This document shows, piece by piece, positions 1 to 7,879 of a DNA stretch of 64,000 bases. Each line of letters begins with the position of its first letter. Within the stretch, counting starts at the first letter, position 1. This DNA is from Neolewinella maritima (GTDB lineage Bacteria; Bacteroidota; Bacteroidia; Chitinophagales; Saprospiraceae), in contig NZ_CAKLPZ010000002.1 in the NCBI RefSeq assembly GCF_923081025.1, forward strand, positions 248,001-312,000, given 5' to 3'. Under the pieces are notes generated by a model. It saw only the letters and a list, made by a program, of their open reading frames with translations, was not told where the DNA came from and made no database searches. Both the position numbers and the translations under genes were made by a program.

Positions 1-174
1 GGACTCTGGTTCGTGCTCATCTTCGGCTTCCGCTTTGTGTGGGAGTACTTCAAGAGCGACCAGGGCGGCTTCGGCGAAGCGCTCACCACGGGACAGTGGC
101 TAAGCGTGCCGTGCGTGATCGGCGGACTCCTCCTCATGGCCTTGTCAAGGGGTAAGGGGTTGCCAAGGGGTTAA
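1..174 (+). CDS. lgt: prolipoprotein diacylglyceryl transferase, C-terminal end (partial)
   Basis: The frame is open from base 1 to the TAA at 172-174, so only the last 57 residues are present. The visible part has a hydrophobic helix, then a conserved Arg and Glu-Tyr-Phe-Lys stretch, then TTGQWLSVPCVIGG followed by a last membrane helix. This order is what the C-terminus of Lgt shows (family knowledge). Lgt transfers diacylglycerol from phosphatidylglycerol to the lipobox cysteine of prolipoproteins in the inner membrane. The last ten residues (after MALS) come from the simple repeat that follows, so the native stop may have been overrun by the repeat. Identity is fairly sure, but the upstream body is outside the window. 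Confidence 0.75.
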   Translation, partial: GLWFVLIFGFRFVWEYFKSDQGGFGEALTTGQWLSVPCVIGGLLLMALSRGKGLPRG

Positions 175-235
175 GGTTGGAAGAGGTTGCCAAGGGGTTA
201 AGGTTGGAAGGGGTTAAGGGGTTAAGGGGTTAAGG
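151..235. repeat. GGGGTTAAGG(TTGGAAGG) simple-repeat array
   Basis: Irregular head-to-tail units of GGGGTTAAGG, TTGGAAG and TTGCCAAGG. The first units are read as the last codons of lgt. The complementary vocabulary (CCTTAACCCC) returns at 366-416, so the two blocks can pair. The same words occur at 37485-37700. Confidence 0.85.
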
Positions 236-302
236 TGGCTGGGCTGGCTTGGATATCTTATCTTATTTGCACCTGCGGTCCCGCTCACTTAGCACCCACA
301 GC

Positions 303-365
303 ACCTCCAACGCCTCCAACACCTCCAACGCCTCCAACGCCTCCAACACCTCCAACACCTCCAAC
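303..365. repeat. 9-bp tandem repeat, seven units of RCCTCCAAC
   Basis: Seven perfect-length units, alternating ACCTCCAAC and GCCTCCAAC. The unit is a multiple of three, so in the frame of the downstream HAD gene it would read Ser-Asn-Ala/Thr repeats without a stop. It lies upstream of the likely start, so it is probably 5' leader. Confidence 0.9.
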
Positions 366-416
366 ACCAGCCTTAACCCCTTAACTCCCCAACCCCTTAA
401 CCCCTTGACAACCCCC
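366..416. repeat. TAACCCC array, inverted partner of the 151-235 array
   Basis: CCTTAACCCCTTAAC, CCAACCCCTTAACCCC and two CCCCCTTGACAA-like units. It is the reverse complement vocabulary of the array at 151-235, and it ends at the first likely codon of the HAD gene. Confidence 0.8.
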
Positions 417-1019
417 TTGACAACCATAATCTTCGACCTAGGCAACGTACTCATCGGCTGGCAGCCGCGGGCCTTGTTCGAGCAAGTGTTCGAGACAAAG
501 GAAGAGGTGGACTACTTTCTACAAAACGTGGCCACCCTGGAGTGGAACGAGCGGCAGGACGCCGGCCGTACGATCGCCGAAGGCACCCGCGAACTGATCG
601 CCCGCCACCCCGATTTCGAGCCCCACATCCGCACCTACTACGACCGCTGGACCGAGACCATCACCGGCCCCATCGAAGGCACGGTGGAGATCCTCCGGGA
701 GCTTCACGCCAGCGGCAAGTACCGGCTGCTGGGGCTGACCAACTGGTCGCACGAGCTCTTCCCGTGGGCCCGCGAGACCTTCGACTTTCTGGAGCTGTTC
801 GAGGACATCATGGTCAGCGGTGAGGTTAAACTGCAGAAGCCCGACCCCGCCATCTACCGCCTGCTGCACGATACCTACGACCTGCAGGGCTATGCCGGCT
901 GCGTATTTATCGACGATAGCCTGCGTAACGTGGAGGCCGCCCGCCGGGAGGGGCTGGATACGATCCACTTCAAGAGCCCGGAGCAGTTGCGGGAGGAATT
1001 GACGAAGCGGGGCGTTTAG
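417..1019 (+). CDS. HAD-superfamily hydrolase, YihX-like
   Basis: About 200 residues, the usual length for this branch. All HAD motifs are visible: motif I D7-L-G-N-V (the second Asp is Gly, as in the YihX glucose-1-phosphatase branch), motif II T108, motif III K141 in KLQKPDP, and motif IV D166-D167. It is probably a cytosolic sugar-phosphate phosphatase; the substrate cannot be read. The start is a problem. There is no in-frame ATG before motif I; I chose TTG at 417, three residues before the first beta strand. TTG at 405 and TTG at 249 are also possible, and the latter would add a 56-residue Ser/Asn/Thr tail encoded by simple repeats. No partner gene is obvious. Confidence 0.8.
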   Translation: MTTIIFDLGNVLIGWQPRALFEQVFETKEEVDYFLQNVATLEWNERQDAGRTIAEGTRELIARHPDFEPHIRTYYDRWTETITGPIEGTVEILRELHASGKYRLLGLTNWSHELFPWARETFDFLELFEDIMVSGEVKLQKPDPAIYRLLHDTYDLQGYAGCVFIDDSLRNVEAARREGLDTIHFKSPEQLREELTKRGV

Positions 1020-1032
1020 AGCGTACCGCAGA

Positions 1033-2733
1033 CTACCGGCGCGCCAGGACGGCTTCAATGCGCTGCAGGTGCGCCTCCAACTCTCCTATGCGGTGGGCCT
1101 GGGCGTCGATCGTTTCCTGCTGTTCCTGAATGGCCCGGATGGCTACGATGCCGAAGCCGGCGTAGTCGATGCCGTAGAGCCCGTCGGCCTCCGAGTAGGT
1201 GACCAGTTCCGGAAAGTGCTGAATGGTCTCCTGAGCCACCAATCCGATGGTAGGCGTCTTCCCGGGGGCTGCTTTGTAACGGTACGACCGTACCCGCAGC
1301 TTAGCTACCCGGTCGAGCACGCCGGTCACTTCCTGAACATCCGTTTTCAGGCTGGCATCCGAGGCGACGGTGTAGGCCCCGGTGGTGGCACTGAAGAACC
1401 CCCGTAGCGAATTGCCGTAGTGTAGCCGCAGTCCGAAGCCGTGCGTTACGTGCCAGTCCTGGTTGGCCGTCCCGTCCGAGAAGGCGAGGCCCGATCCGAC
1501 GGTCTGCCCGGCCTGATTGATGAACAGCCGGGCACCGGGGTTAGCGGTATTGATGCCTACCTGCCCGTCGCCGGTGACGGTCATGCGGTTGGCCGCACCC
1601 TCGCTGTTCCTGAAATAGAAGTTCAGGTTGCTGGCGGCCGCTCCGCTGCCACCGTCGCGCCCGTAGCCGGCTATGTGCCAGAGCGCGTCCGACGTAGTAT
1701 TGGTAAACTCCAGTCGGGCAAAATCGTCCCCTTGCTCCTCAAGCTTGAGGTGGGGTTTGGATACGGTGGAGTTATTGCGGACATGCAACCAGGCCGTATT
1801 GCCTTCAAATGAGCCAAGCTTAACCTCCCCGCTCTGCTCGATCCGTAAGCGGTGCGTATAGCTATTGCTTCCGGTCGGCTTAGAACCGATCTGGAAGGTA
1901 GCCCCCTGGTTGCGGGTCGACATCTTGAAGCGATGGCCGTTGTTCGGGAACCCGAAGTGTAGGTCACCCAGGTTGGTCTGGAGGAAGGTATGGCCGGCGA
2001 TATGGAGCTTGAAGCTCTCGTCCGGTTCCGCCGTACCGATGCCTATCCTGCCGGCGACGCGGTGTACATCGGTACCGTCTTCCGTCCAGGGACTGCTGCC
2101 CGCCAAACTGGAAAGGTCTACGTTGTTGGCATCACTCAGGGTAAGGGTGGTACCCGTCAGGTTCAGTGTCTGCAGTTCGTTGGTAGGGTCGGGGTCGGCA
2201 TCGTCCACGCCGTCCCGTACGGTAGCCAGGTCTACGCTGTTACCGTTCTCGATCTTCAGGGTGGTGCCGGTCAGAGAGAGGGTCTGATCGTCCGTACCGC
2301 TCCCCCCGCCGCCGTTGCCGGCGGTAGTGGCATAGAGGGCGTAGGGGACGGAGAGCAGCTGGGTGGCCCCCATATCTACGTAGTTGGTGCCGCCGGCGGG
2401 GTCGAGCTCAATCTTGAGGTAGTAGGTGTCCGTACCCCAGTCGATGGCGCCCATATCTCCGCTTAGTCCTGTTCCACTACCGATCTGCAGGTCGAATACG
2501 CCTAGTTCGGAGGTAGACACCGCGTGGCGCTCGCTGTAGGCCACTGTCCCTGCGGCCCCGCCCCTTAGCAGACTTACGCGCACGGCGATACTTTCCGAGG
2601 TCATGGTGTTTCCCCCGGCATCTCTGGCTACTGCCTGGAAGTTGAATCCGGCCGGTGCCTGGGCATTCATCGGGCTTATCAGGAGCAGGAGAAGCAGGCA
2701 GACGAGTGTACTGAGTAGGTTTTGCTGTTGCAT
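1033..2733 (-). CDS. secreted tail-fibre-like protein with C-terminal S74 chaperone domain
   Basis: 566 residues. Residues 1-25 are a signal peptide (Leu-rich core, cut after NAQA). The N-terminal part (30-140, FNFQAVARD ... LLSVPYALYA) is a domain common in secreted Bacteroidota proteins. The middle has DQTLSLTGTTL-type repeats around 150-210 and then beta-rich fibre sequence. From about 458, SDASLKTDVQ ... GLVAQE is the intramolecular chaperone (peptidase S74) seen in phage tail spikes, followed by a C-terminal coiled coil (about 535-566). By family knowledge this domain trimerises the fibre and may cleave itself off. It starts 30 nt after the stop of the T9SS-domain gene at 2764-3240, so the two are probably co-transcribed. 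The ligand is unknown. Confidence 0.8.
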   Translation of the reverse strand: MQQQNLLSTLVCLLLLLLISPMNAQAPAGFNFQAVARDAGGNTMTSESIAVRVSLLRGGAAGTVAYSERHAVSTSELGVFDLQIGSGTGLSGDMGAIDWGTDTYYLKIELDPAGGTNYVDMGATQLLSVPYALYATTAGNGGGGSGTDDQTLSLTGTTLKIENGNSVDLATVRDGVDDADPDPTNELQTLNLTGTTLTLSDANNVDLSSLAGSSPWTEDGTDVHRVAGRIGIGTAEPDESFKLHIAGHTFLQTNLGDLHFGFPNNGHRFKMSTRNQGATFQIGSKPTGSNSYTHRLRIEQSGEVKLGSFEGNTAWLHVRNNSTVSKPHLKLEEQGDDFARLEFTNTTSDALWHIAGYGRDGGSGAAASNLNFYFRNSEGAANRMTVTGDGQVGINTANPGARLFINQAGQTVGSGLAFSDGTANQDWHVTHGFGLRLHYGNSLRGFFSATTGAYTVASDASLKTDVQEVTGVLDRVAKLRVRSYRYKAAPGKTPTIGLVAQETIQHFPELVTYSEADGLYGIDYAGFGIVAIRAIQEQQETIDAQAHRIGELEAHLQRIEAVLARR

Positions 2734-2763
2734 GATGCTAGGTATTCTGGAAGTGATCTACGC

Positions 2764-3240
2764 CTACTGGCGTAGTAGTCGCAGCCCGCCGATGGGTCGG
2801 CCATGACGGTGAATGGTCAGGACATAAACGCCCGCCGGGTACCCATCGAGGCGTACCCCAGTGCGGTCTGGGGGCAGGGTTTGTCGGTGGAGGGGCCGGC
2901 CGTGCAGGTCGGAGACGGTGAGTAGGTCCCCCGCCTCCCAGTTGCCGGATAGCGTTGCCAGGTCCGGGGTAGGGTTCGGGTATACGCTAAGGGTGAGCTG
3001 TACGTCCCCGGCCGTCCATACAGAAGTGCTCAGCGCCGTAAATCCGTGATGGAAGCCGCGTTCGAGGGCCATACCGGCGCTGGTGCGGGCTACGGCAAGT
3101 TCACCCACCGTGAAGTGCAGATCACCAACGTCCGCAACGCTCACGAAGCTACCCGCGCTACCGACCACACTGCGGTCGAGGTGTTGGGCCGCTACGGGCA
3201 GACCGAAAGCGCAAATACAGAGTAGGTAAAATGAGCGCAT
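2764..3240 (-). CDS. small secreted protein with type IX secretion sorting domain
   Basis: 158 residues. The N-terminal signal peptide is cut near PVAAQ (residue 18). There is a short beta-rich middle (20-75). The C-terminal domain from about 86 (SVYPNPTPD ... LSDLHG-type strand ... GYPAGVYVLTI) is a type A T9SS sorting signal. It directs the protein through the outer membrane and is normally removed during surface anchoring. The mature part is only about 65 residues, and the pattern (VVGSAGSF, ELAVARTSAG) is typical of short proteins that precede larger T9SS or fibre genes. It lies 30 nt upstream of the S74 fibre gene, which supports a shared surface role. Confidence 0.85.
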   Translation of the reverse strand: MRSFYLLCICAFGLPVAAQHLDRSVVGSAGSFVSVADVGDLHFTVGELAVARTSAGMALERGFHHGFTALSTSVWTAGDVQLTLSVYPNPTPDLATLSGNWEAGDLLTVSDLHGRPLHRQTLPPDRTGVRLDGYPAGVYVLTIHRHGRPIGGLRLLRQ

Positions 3241-3259
3241 GGGTACTGACGTTTAGCGG

Positions 3260-3274
3260 GCCCCGCTACGGGGC
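3260..3274 (-). terminator. small GC hairpin after purQ
   Basis: GCCCCG-CTA-CGGGGC, a perfect 6-bp stem with a 3-nt loop, between the purQ stop and the next minus-strand gene. No U-tract follows, so termination is only a suggestion. Confidence 0.3.
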
Positions 3275-3445
3275 TATGGAGTAAGGACATAGCACGGTCC
3301 GTCCCGGCCGGTATCGGCGAGATCTAGAAGGGGAAACCAACTGGTTGTACTACCCGATCACGAACGGTAGGGTAAGTTCCTCACGCACCTTTATGGCGCA
3401 TAGGAACAATGCGTTACTACATCTAGCCAAAACCGGGTCGCGGTC

Positions 3446-4153
3446 CTATTCAGCGACGCTGACCGCCTCCACCAATCCCTGGAAGATGATCAGCCCATCC
3501 TCATTGCCCAGCACCGACTCGCTGGCCCGCTCCGGGTGCGGCATCATACCGAACACATTGCGGCCCGCATTGCAGATGCCGGCGATGTTGCCGACCGAGC
3601 CATTGTAATTGCTGTCCAGGTTCACCTCCCCGGCCCCGTCGCAGTAGCGGAACAGGATCTGGTCGTTCTGATTGAGCTGGAAGATGGTCTCGTCATCCGC
3701 ATAGTAGCGCCCCTCAGCGTGGGCGATGGGGATGCGCAGGACCTGACCGGGCGAGAGGTGGCGATTCGGGGGCGCATTGTCCGTCTCGGCGCGCAGGTAG
3801 ACGGTCTTGGCGATAAATTTCTGATCGCGGTTACGCAGCAACGCACCCGGTAGCAGGTGGGCCTCACAGAGGATCTGGAAGCCGTTGCAGATGCCGAAGA
3901 CGTAGCCCCCGCGGTTCGCAAAGTCGATGACCGAGCCCATGATCGGCGAAAAGCGCGCCACGGCCCCCGCCCGCACGTAATCGCCGTAGCTGAATCCCCC
4001 CGGTACGATGATGCAGTCGTCGGTGGTCAGGCCGCCCAGGTCCTCGTTCTTATGCCACAGCTTCACCACCTTGCGGCCCATGACGGTACCGAGCACGTGC
4101 ACCATGTCATCATCGCAATTGCTGCCCGGGAAAACGACTACTCCGAATTTCAT
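3446..4153 (-). CDS. purQ: phosphoribosylformylglycinamidine synthase, glutaminase subunit
   Basis: 235 residues, the normal PurQ length. It is a class I glutamine amidotransferase: nucleophile C89 in FGICNGFQIL and the His206/Glu208 pair in MMPHPE. The N-terminus FGVVVFPGSNCDDD is the PurQ signature. It hands ammonia to PurL for FGAR to FGAM conversion in purine synthesis (cytosol). PurL/PurS are not in the window. It lies 29 nt after cobB on the same strand and may be read from the echA-cobB transcript. A weak -7-like TATCTTCG lies at 4173-4180 (minus strand), which could give it its own start. Confidence 0.95.
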   Translation of the reverse strand: MKFGVVVFPGSNCDDDMVHVLGTVMGRKVVKLWHKNEDLGGLTTDDCIIVPGGFSYGDYVRAGAVARFSPIMGSVIDFANRGGYVFGICNGFQILCEAHLLPGALLRNRDQKFIAKTVYLRAETDNAPPNRHLSPGQVLRIPIAHAEGRYYADDETIFQLNQNDQILFRYCDGAGEVNLDSNYNGSVGNIAGICNAGRNVFGMMPHPERASESVLGNEDGLIIFQGLVEAVSVAE

Positions 4154-4182
4154 ACGCCAGATTATTGAGCCGCGAAGATAGG

Positions 4183-4878
4183 CTACAGCAGGCGAGCCAG
4201 CAGCTCCCGCGCGCGCTCCATCCCCTCGCTACCGCCCATTTCCAGCACGTGCAGCTGCTCGCGTCCCCGCAACTCATAGCCCACGCTGGGCGCCGGATCG
4301 ATGTACACTACGGGCGCGGGCGCCGGTGCAAAGCCTAGCAAACCGGCCGCCGGGTACACCTGTAGCGACGTACCTACGATGATTACCGCATCGGCCGTCT
4401 GTACGGTCAGCGCGGCCTGCTCGATCAGCGGCACGTCTTCACCGAACCAGACGATGTGCGGCCGCAGCTGCGTGCCAGTGTCGTCTAGGTCGCCGAGTAG
4501 CAGGTCACCGTCCCACGACCGCACCCCCTCGGTGCTATCGACGGGCCGCACCTTGGTCAGCTCCCCGTGCAGGTGCACCACTTCGGTAGAGCCACCGCGC
4601 TCGTGCAGATCGTCTACGTTCTGGGTGATGACCGTGACGCGGTAATCCTCCTCCAGCGCGGCGACGAGTCGGTGGCCTACATTGGGCTTAGCGGTCTTGA
4701 GCTGGGCGCGGCGCAGGTTGTAGAAGCGCAGAACCAGCTCCGGATTGCGGGCGAAGGCCTCGGGGGTGGCTACGTCTTCTACGCGGTGCTCCTCCCAGAG
4801 TCCGTTGCTGTCGCGGAAGGTCTTCAGTCCGGACTCCGCACTGATACCGGCCCCGGAGAGTACGACTACGTGCTTCAT
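4183..4878 (-). CDS. cobB: NAD-dependent protein deacylase, class III sirtuin
   Basis: 231 residues. NAD-binding GAGISAESG at 9-17, TQNVDDLH at 85-92 and catalytic His104 in HLHGEL. Y53 and R56 (FYNLRRAQL) match the Tyr/Arg pair that makes SIRT5 and E. coli CobB accept succinyl- and malonyl-lysine (family knowledge). The whole protein has no cysteine, so the zinc site of most sirtuins is missing; the zinc loop is short (KVRPVDSTEGVRSW). It starts 12 nt after the enoyl-CoA hydratase gene, in line with removing acyl marks left by reactive acyl-CoAs; that link is inference. Confidence 0.92.
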   Translation of the reverse strand: MKHVVVLSGAGISAESGLKTFRDSNGLWEEHRVEDVATPEAFARNPELVLRFYNLRRAQLKTAKPNVGHRLVAALEEDYRVTVITQNVDDLHERGGSTEVVHLHGELTKVRPVDSTEGVRSWDGDLLLGDLDDTGTQLRPHIVWFGEDVPLIEQAALTVQTADAVIIVGTSLQVYPAAGLLGFAPAPAPVVYIDPAPSVGYELRGREQLHVLEMGGSEGMERARELLARLL

Positions 4879-4890
4879 CGCTGCGTGTGC

Positions 4891-5643
4891 TTAACGTGAT
4901 TTGAACTTGGACAGGGCGGCCTTGGCTTCGTCCTGCAGCACCAGCTGACCGGTGATCTCGGCCCGCCGCGCCAGCTCCTCGGGCCAGTGCTCGGTGCCTT
5001 CCCAGAGGCTTTGCTTGAGTCGGCGGACGGCCTCGGGGCTGTAGTCCGCAAAGCGCTTGGCCATCAGGCGGGCCTCCCGGAAAAGCTCCTCCGGGCCGGC
5101 GTATACGCGCTGGTAGAGGTTCTTCTCCCGTGCCCACTCGGCGTTGTGCCATTCGGTATCCAGACAGAGCTCGCTGGCTGCGCTCACGCCCAGCTTACGG
5201 ATCAGGGCCGGCAGAATGACGAAGGGGCCGATGGCGATCGCCAGCTCACTCAGCTTCACCTGCGCGCCCCGGCAGCCGAGGGTGTAGTCGGCCGCCGCAG
5301 CGATCCCCACGCCCCCACCGATGGCCTTGCCCTGTACGGCTACCACGATCGGCTTGGGGCAGCGGCGCATGGCCAGGATGACGTTAGCGAAGCCCATGAA
5401 GAAACTCCGTCCACTCTCTTCGTCCTGGATAGATAGCAGCTCATCCAGGTTTGCTCCGGCACAGAAGGTTCCTTCCCCACCGCTACGCAGTAGAAGCGCC
5501 CGCACCTTCGGGTCGGCGGCGGCGGCATCGATCGCTTCGACCAGCTGCGCCAGCAGACCGGAGGGCATGCTGTTGTGGCTGGGATGGGAGAAAACGATGC
5601 GGGCGAATCCGAGGCGTACCTCGCTGAAAATGGAACCGGTCAT
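4891..5643 (-). CDS. enoyl-CoA hydratase/isomerase family protein
   Basis: 250 residues, one crotonase fold. The oxyanion-hole strand is FCAGANLDEL (about 61-70) and GKAIGGGVGIAAAADY (about 104-119). The first catalytic Glu position is in KLSELAIAIGPF; the second is not an obvious Glu (FVILPALIRKL), so hydratase activity is uncertain. Related Bacteroidota proteins are often called methylglutaconyl-CoA hydratase, but the substrate cannot be decided here. It is the first gene of a tight minus-strand set with cobB and purQ, 78 nt downstream of the serine hydrolase gene. Confidence 0.85.
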   Translation of the reverse strand: MTGSIFSEVRLGFARIVFSHPSHNSMPSGLLAQLVEAIDAAAADPKVRALLLRSGGEGTFCAGANLDELLSIQDEESGRSFFMGFANVILAMRRCPKPIVVAVQGKAIGGGVGIAAAADYTLGCRGAQVKLSELAIAIGPFVILPALIRKLGVSAASELCLDTEWHNAEWAREKNLYQRVYAGPEELFREARLMAKRFADYSPEAVRRLKQSLWEGTEHWPEELARRAEITGQLVLQDEAKAALSKFKSR

Positions 5644-5721
5644 GGGCTGGGACGTATTATGAAGGGGGTGAAGGTACGGCTAGCCGCCGCCACCGCAGGT
5701 AGTCATGAAGGGGGGGTGATC

Positions 5722-6777
5722 CTAGCCCCCCAATCTTGCCCGCCACCGCTTATACCTACCCCGCCAGTTGAAGCCATACCAGGTATATCCAGGCTGGGGG
5801 GTGCCGAGGAAAATATCGGAAAATTGCCGGGTGCACAGTAACCCGTTGGCACTGTTGGCGAAGTATACCAGTCCCCTAGCTTCCGTGGGGGAGAAGATGA
5901 GGTATGACCGCTCGCCCCCCAGATTCCCCCAGTGCCAGGATTCCTCACCCTGCTTGCCGGCGGACTGCCACCCAAAGCCCAGCCCCCAGCCCACACGGTG
6001 CCTTCTGAGACCTACTCTGGCTACTTCTACCTGTGGTTGGACCATCTCCCTGGCCAGCGCCTTCGAAAGGTGGCGCGGCGCGATGATTTCCTGTAGGAAC
6101 CTGGCGTAGTCGGTGCTCGTGGTGCTCAGAGAATTGGCTGCTGAGGCACGGTGGTACTGCTGCTTTGGCTGCGCGTTCATCAGGCGGTCGTGGGGCAGGG
6201 CATAGTCTTCGTCAGTCTGCCAGACAAAACTGCTGCGTTGCATCCCGAGGGGAGTAAATACCCACTGCTGCGCGATCTCGTCCAGCGGTGCATCTAAGAG
6301 CCCCTGTAGTATGAATTGGAGCCATAGGTATCCCTCGCCGGAATACCTGAAGCCGGACGTCGGTGGCTGAAACAGGCGCAGGGGCTCGTGGCTCTGGCTG
6401 TTCGGAAGCCCCGACTGATGGGAAAGCACCATACGCGCGGTCACCCGCTCATGACCCGGCAGGTGTCTTACCTCCGGGTAATCACCGTACTCGACCAGGG
6501 GAACGTCCAGTGCAACCATACCCTGCTCCAGACAACGCAGGAAAATATATGCCAGAATAGGTTTGCCCAGGGAGGCGGCGGCAAAGATGGTTTGATCGGT
6601 TATTCGGTCCGTCGTACCGGCCTCCCGGTATCCGGCGTGAATGGAGCACGTGCGGTCACCGTCGAAACAGGTCAGGGAAATGCCCGGAATATCAAAGCTA
6701 TGCAGGCAGCGGTCCACGCGTTCCCGGAGCCGGGCGCAGCGGTCGTCGAAGGTATGCTGATGGCCGGCGGGTGACAT
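5722..6777 (-). CDS. serine hydrolase of the beta-lactamase/PBP family
   Basis: 351 residues from the ATG at 6777; longer readings run into dusB on the other strand and have no family support. Class C/DD-peptidase motifs are visible: S69-L-G-K72 (SxxK), YSG in FRYSGEGY near 190, and WHWGNLGG, which takes the place of the KTG box. No signal peptide is seen at this start, so it may be cytosolic or its N-terminus is mis-set. The role could be an esterase, D-aminopeptidase or peptidoglycan-related. The C-terminus is basic (RGRYKRWRARL). Confidence 0.8.
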   Translation of the reverse strand: MSPAGHQHTFDDRCARLRERVDRCLHSFDIPGISLTCFDGDRTCSIHAGYREAGTTDRITDQTIFAAASLGKPILAYIFLRCLEQGMVALDVPLVEYGDYPEVRHLPGHERVTARMVLSHQSGLPNSQSHEPLRLFQPPTSGFRYSGEGYLWLQFILQGLLDAPLDEIAQQWVFTPLGMQRSSFVWQTDEDYALPHDRLMNAQPKQQYHRASAANSLSTTSTDYARFLQEIIAPRHLSKALAREMVQPQVEVARVGLRRHRVGWGLGFGWQSAGKQGEESWHWGNLGGERSYLIFSPTEARGLVYFANSANGLLCTRQFSDIFLGTPQPGYTWYGFNWRGRYKRWRARLGG

Positions 6778-6819
6778 TAGCCGAAAGGTACCTCCTACGC
6801 CAACAGTTCGTGCATTTGC

Positions 6820-6842
6820 CCGGCACCTGCGCCCCGCCGCCC
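6820..6842 (-). repeat. GC-rich intergenic motif (weak copy)
   Basis: On the minus strand GGGCGGCGGGGCGCAGGTGC, resembling the motif copies at 13721, 24719, 27854, 33330, 53738, 54295 and 62412. It lies between the divergent serine hydrolase and dusB genes. Confidence 0.4.
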
Positions 6843-6886
6843 GTACGTTCAACCCACCACCTCCCTCAGGTGTACCTTGCACACGT

Positions 6887-7876
6887 ATGGTCAAGATAGC
6901 CGACATCGAACTGGGTGAATTCCCCCTCCTCCTGGCCCCCATGGAGGACGTGAGCGATCCCCCCTTCCGGGCCCTGTGCAAGGCGCAGGGCTGCGACATG
7001 ATGTACACCGAGTTCATCAGCGTGGAGGGGCTGATCCGCGATGCGACCAAGAGCGTGGAGAAGCTAGACATCTACGACTACGAGCGGCCCATCGGCATCC
7101 AAATCTTCGGGGCCAACCTGGAGAGTATGGTGCAGGCCGCCGATATCGTCACCGAAGCCCGGCCCGAGGTACTGGACATCAACTTCGGCTGCCCGGTCAA
7201 GAAAGTTACCAGCAAGGGCGCCGGCGCGGGCATCCTGCAGGACATCCCCAAGATGGTCGCGCTCACCAAGGCCATCGTAGACCGCACCCCCCTACCCGTG
7301 ACGGTGAAGACCCGCCTGGGCTGGGACGACAACAGCAAGTACATCCTGGAGGTAGCCGAACGGCTGCAGGACGTCGGCATTAAAGCCCTCAGCATCCACG
7401 GCCGTACCCGCAAGCAGATGTATAAGGGAGAGGCCGACTGGTCGCTGATCGGTAAGATCAAGGACAACCCCCGCATCAAGATCCCCATTTTCGGCAACGG
7501 CGATATCGACTCGCCGGAAAAGGCCGCCGCCTACCGCGACCGCTACGGCGTGGACGGCATCATGGTGGGCCGGGCCGCCATCGGCTACCCCTGGATCTTC
7601 CGCGAGATCAAGCACTACTTCGCGACCGGACAACTCTTGGACCCGCCCACCGTAGAGGAGCGCGTAGCCGCCGCCCGGGAGCACCTCGAGCGCAGCATCG
7701 CCTGGAAGGGCGAAACGCTGGGTATACTGGAAATGCGCCGCCACTATACGAACTACTTCCGCGGCCTGCCCCACATCAAGCAGTACCGTAAGGTGCTGGT
7801 CAGTGAGTTCGATACCGCCGTGCTATACGGTACGCTGCAGGAGATCGAGCAGGTGTACGGGAGTGTAACCGTATAG
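6887..7876 (+). CDS. dusB: tRNA-dihydrouridine synthase
   Basis: 329 residues, normal for Dus. It has an FMN-dependent TIM barrel: LLLAPMEDVSDPPFR near the N-terminus, catalytic C102 in INFGCPVKKV, phosphate/FMN residues in VKTRLGWDD and SIHGRTRKQMYKG, and GNGDIDSP and VGRAAIGYPWIF late in the barrel. It reduces uridine to dihydrouridine in tRNA D-loops with NADPH. The DusB assignment rests on overall similarity; the modified position is not readable. A partial -7-like TACCTTGC lies at 6873-6880. It ends 3 nt from the convergent protease gene. Confidence 0.93.
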   Translation: MVKIADIELGEFPLLLAPMEDVSDPPFRALCKAQGCDMMYTEFISVEGLIRDATKSVEKLDIYDYERPIGIQIFGANLESMVQAADIVTEARPEVLDINFGCPVKKVTSKGAGAGILQDIPKMVALTKAIVDRTPLPVTVKTRLGWDDNSKYILEVAERLQDVGIKALSIHGRTRKQMYKGEADWSLIGKIKDNPRIKIPIFGNGDIDSPEKAAAYRDRYGVDGIMVGRAAIGYPWIFREIKHYFATGQLLDPPTVEERVAAAREHLERSIAWKGETLGILEMRRHYTNYFRGLPHIKQYRKVLVSEFDTAVLYGTLQEIEQVYGSVTV

Positions 7877-7879
7877 CGA

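Noticed and set aside
303-365. 9-bp tandem repeat as a CRISPR-like or coding array
   Set aside because: Units are contiguous without spacers; too short for CRISPR, and translation is unproven.
1033-3240. Prophage tail module
   Set aside because: The S74 domain occurs in phage spikes, but the signal peptide, T9SS neighbour and lack of other phage genes point to a cell-surface protein.
6778-7071. Longer serine hydrolase reading into dusB
   Set aside because: The added 98 residues are antisense to dusB and lack any hydrolase feature.
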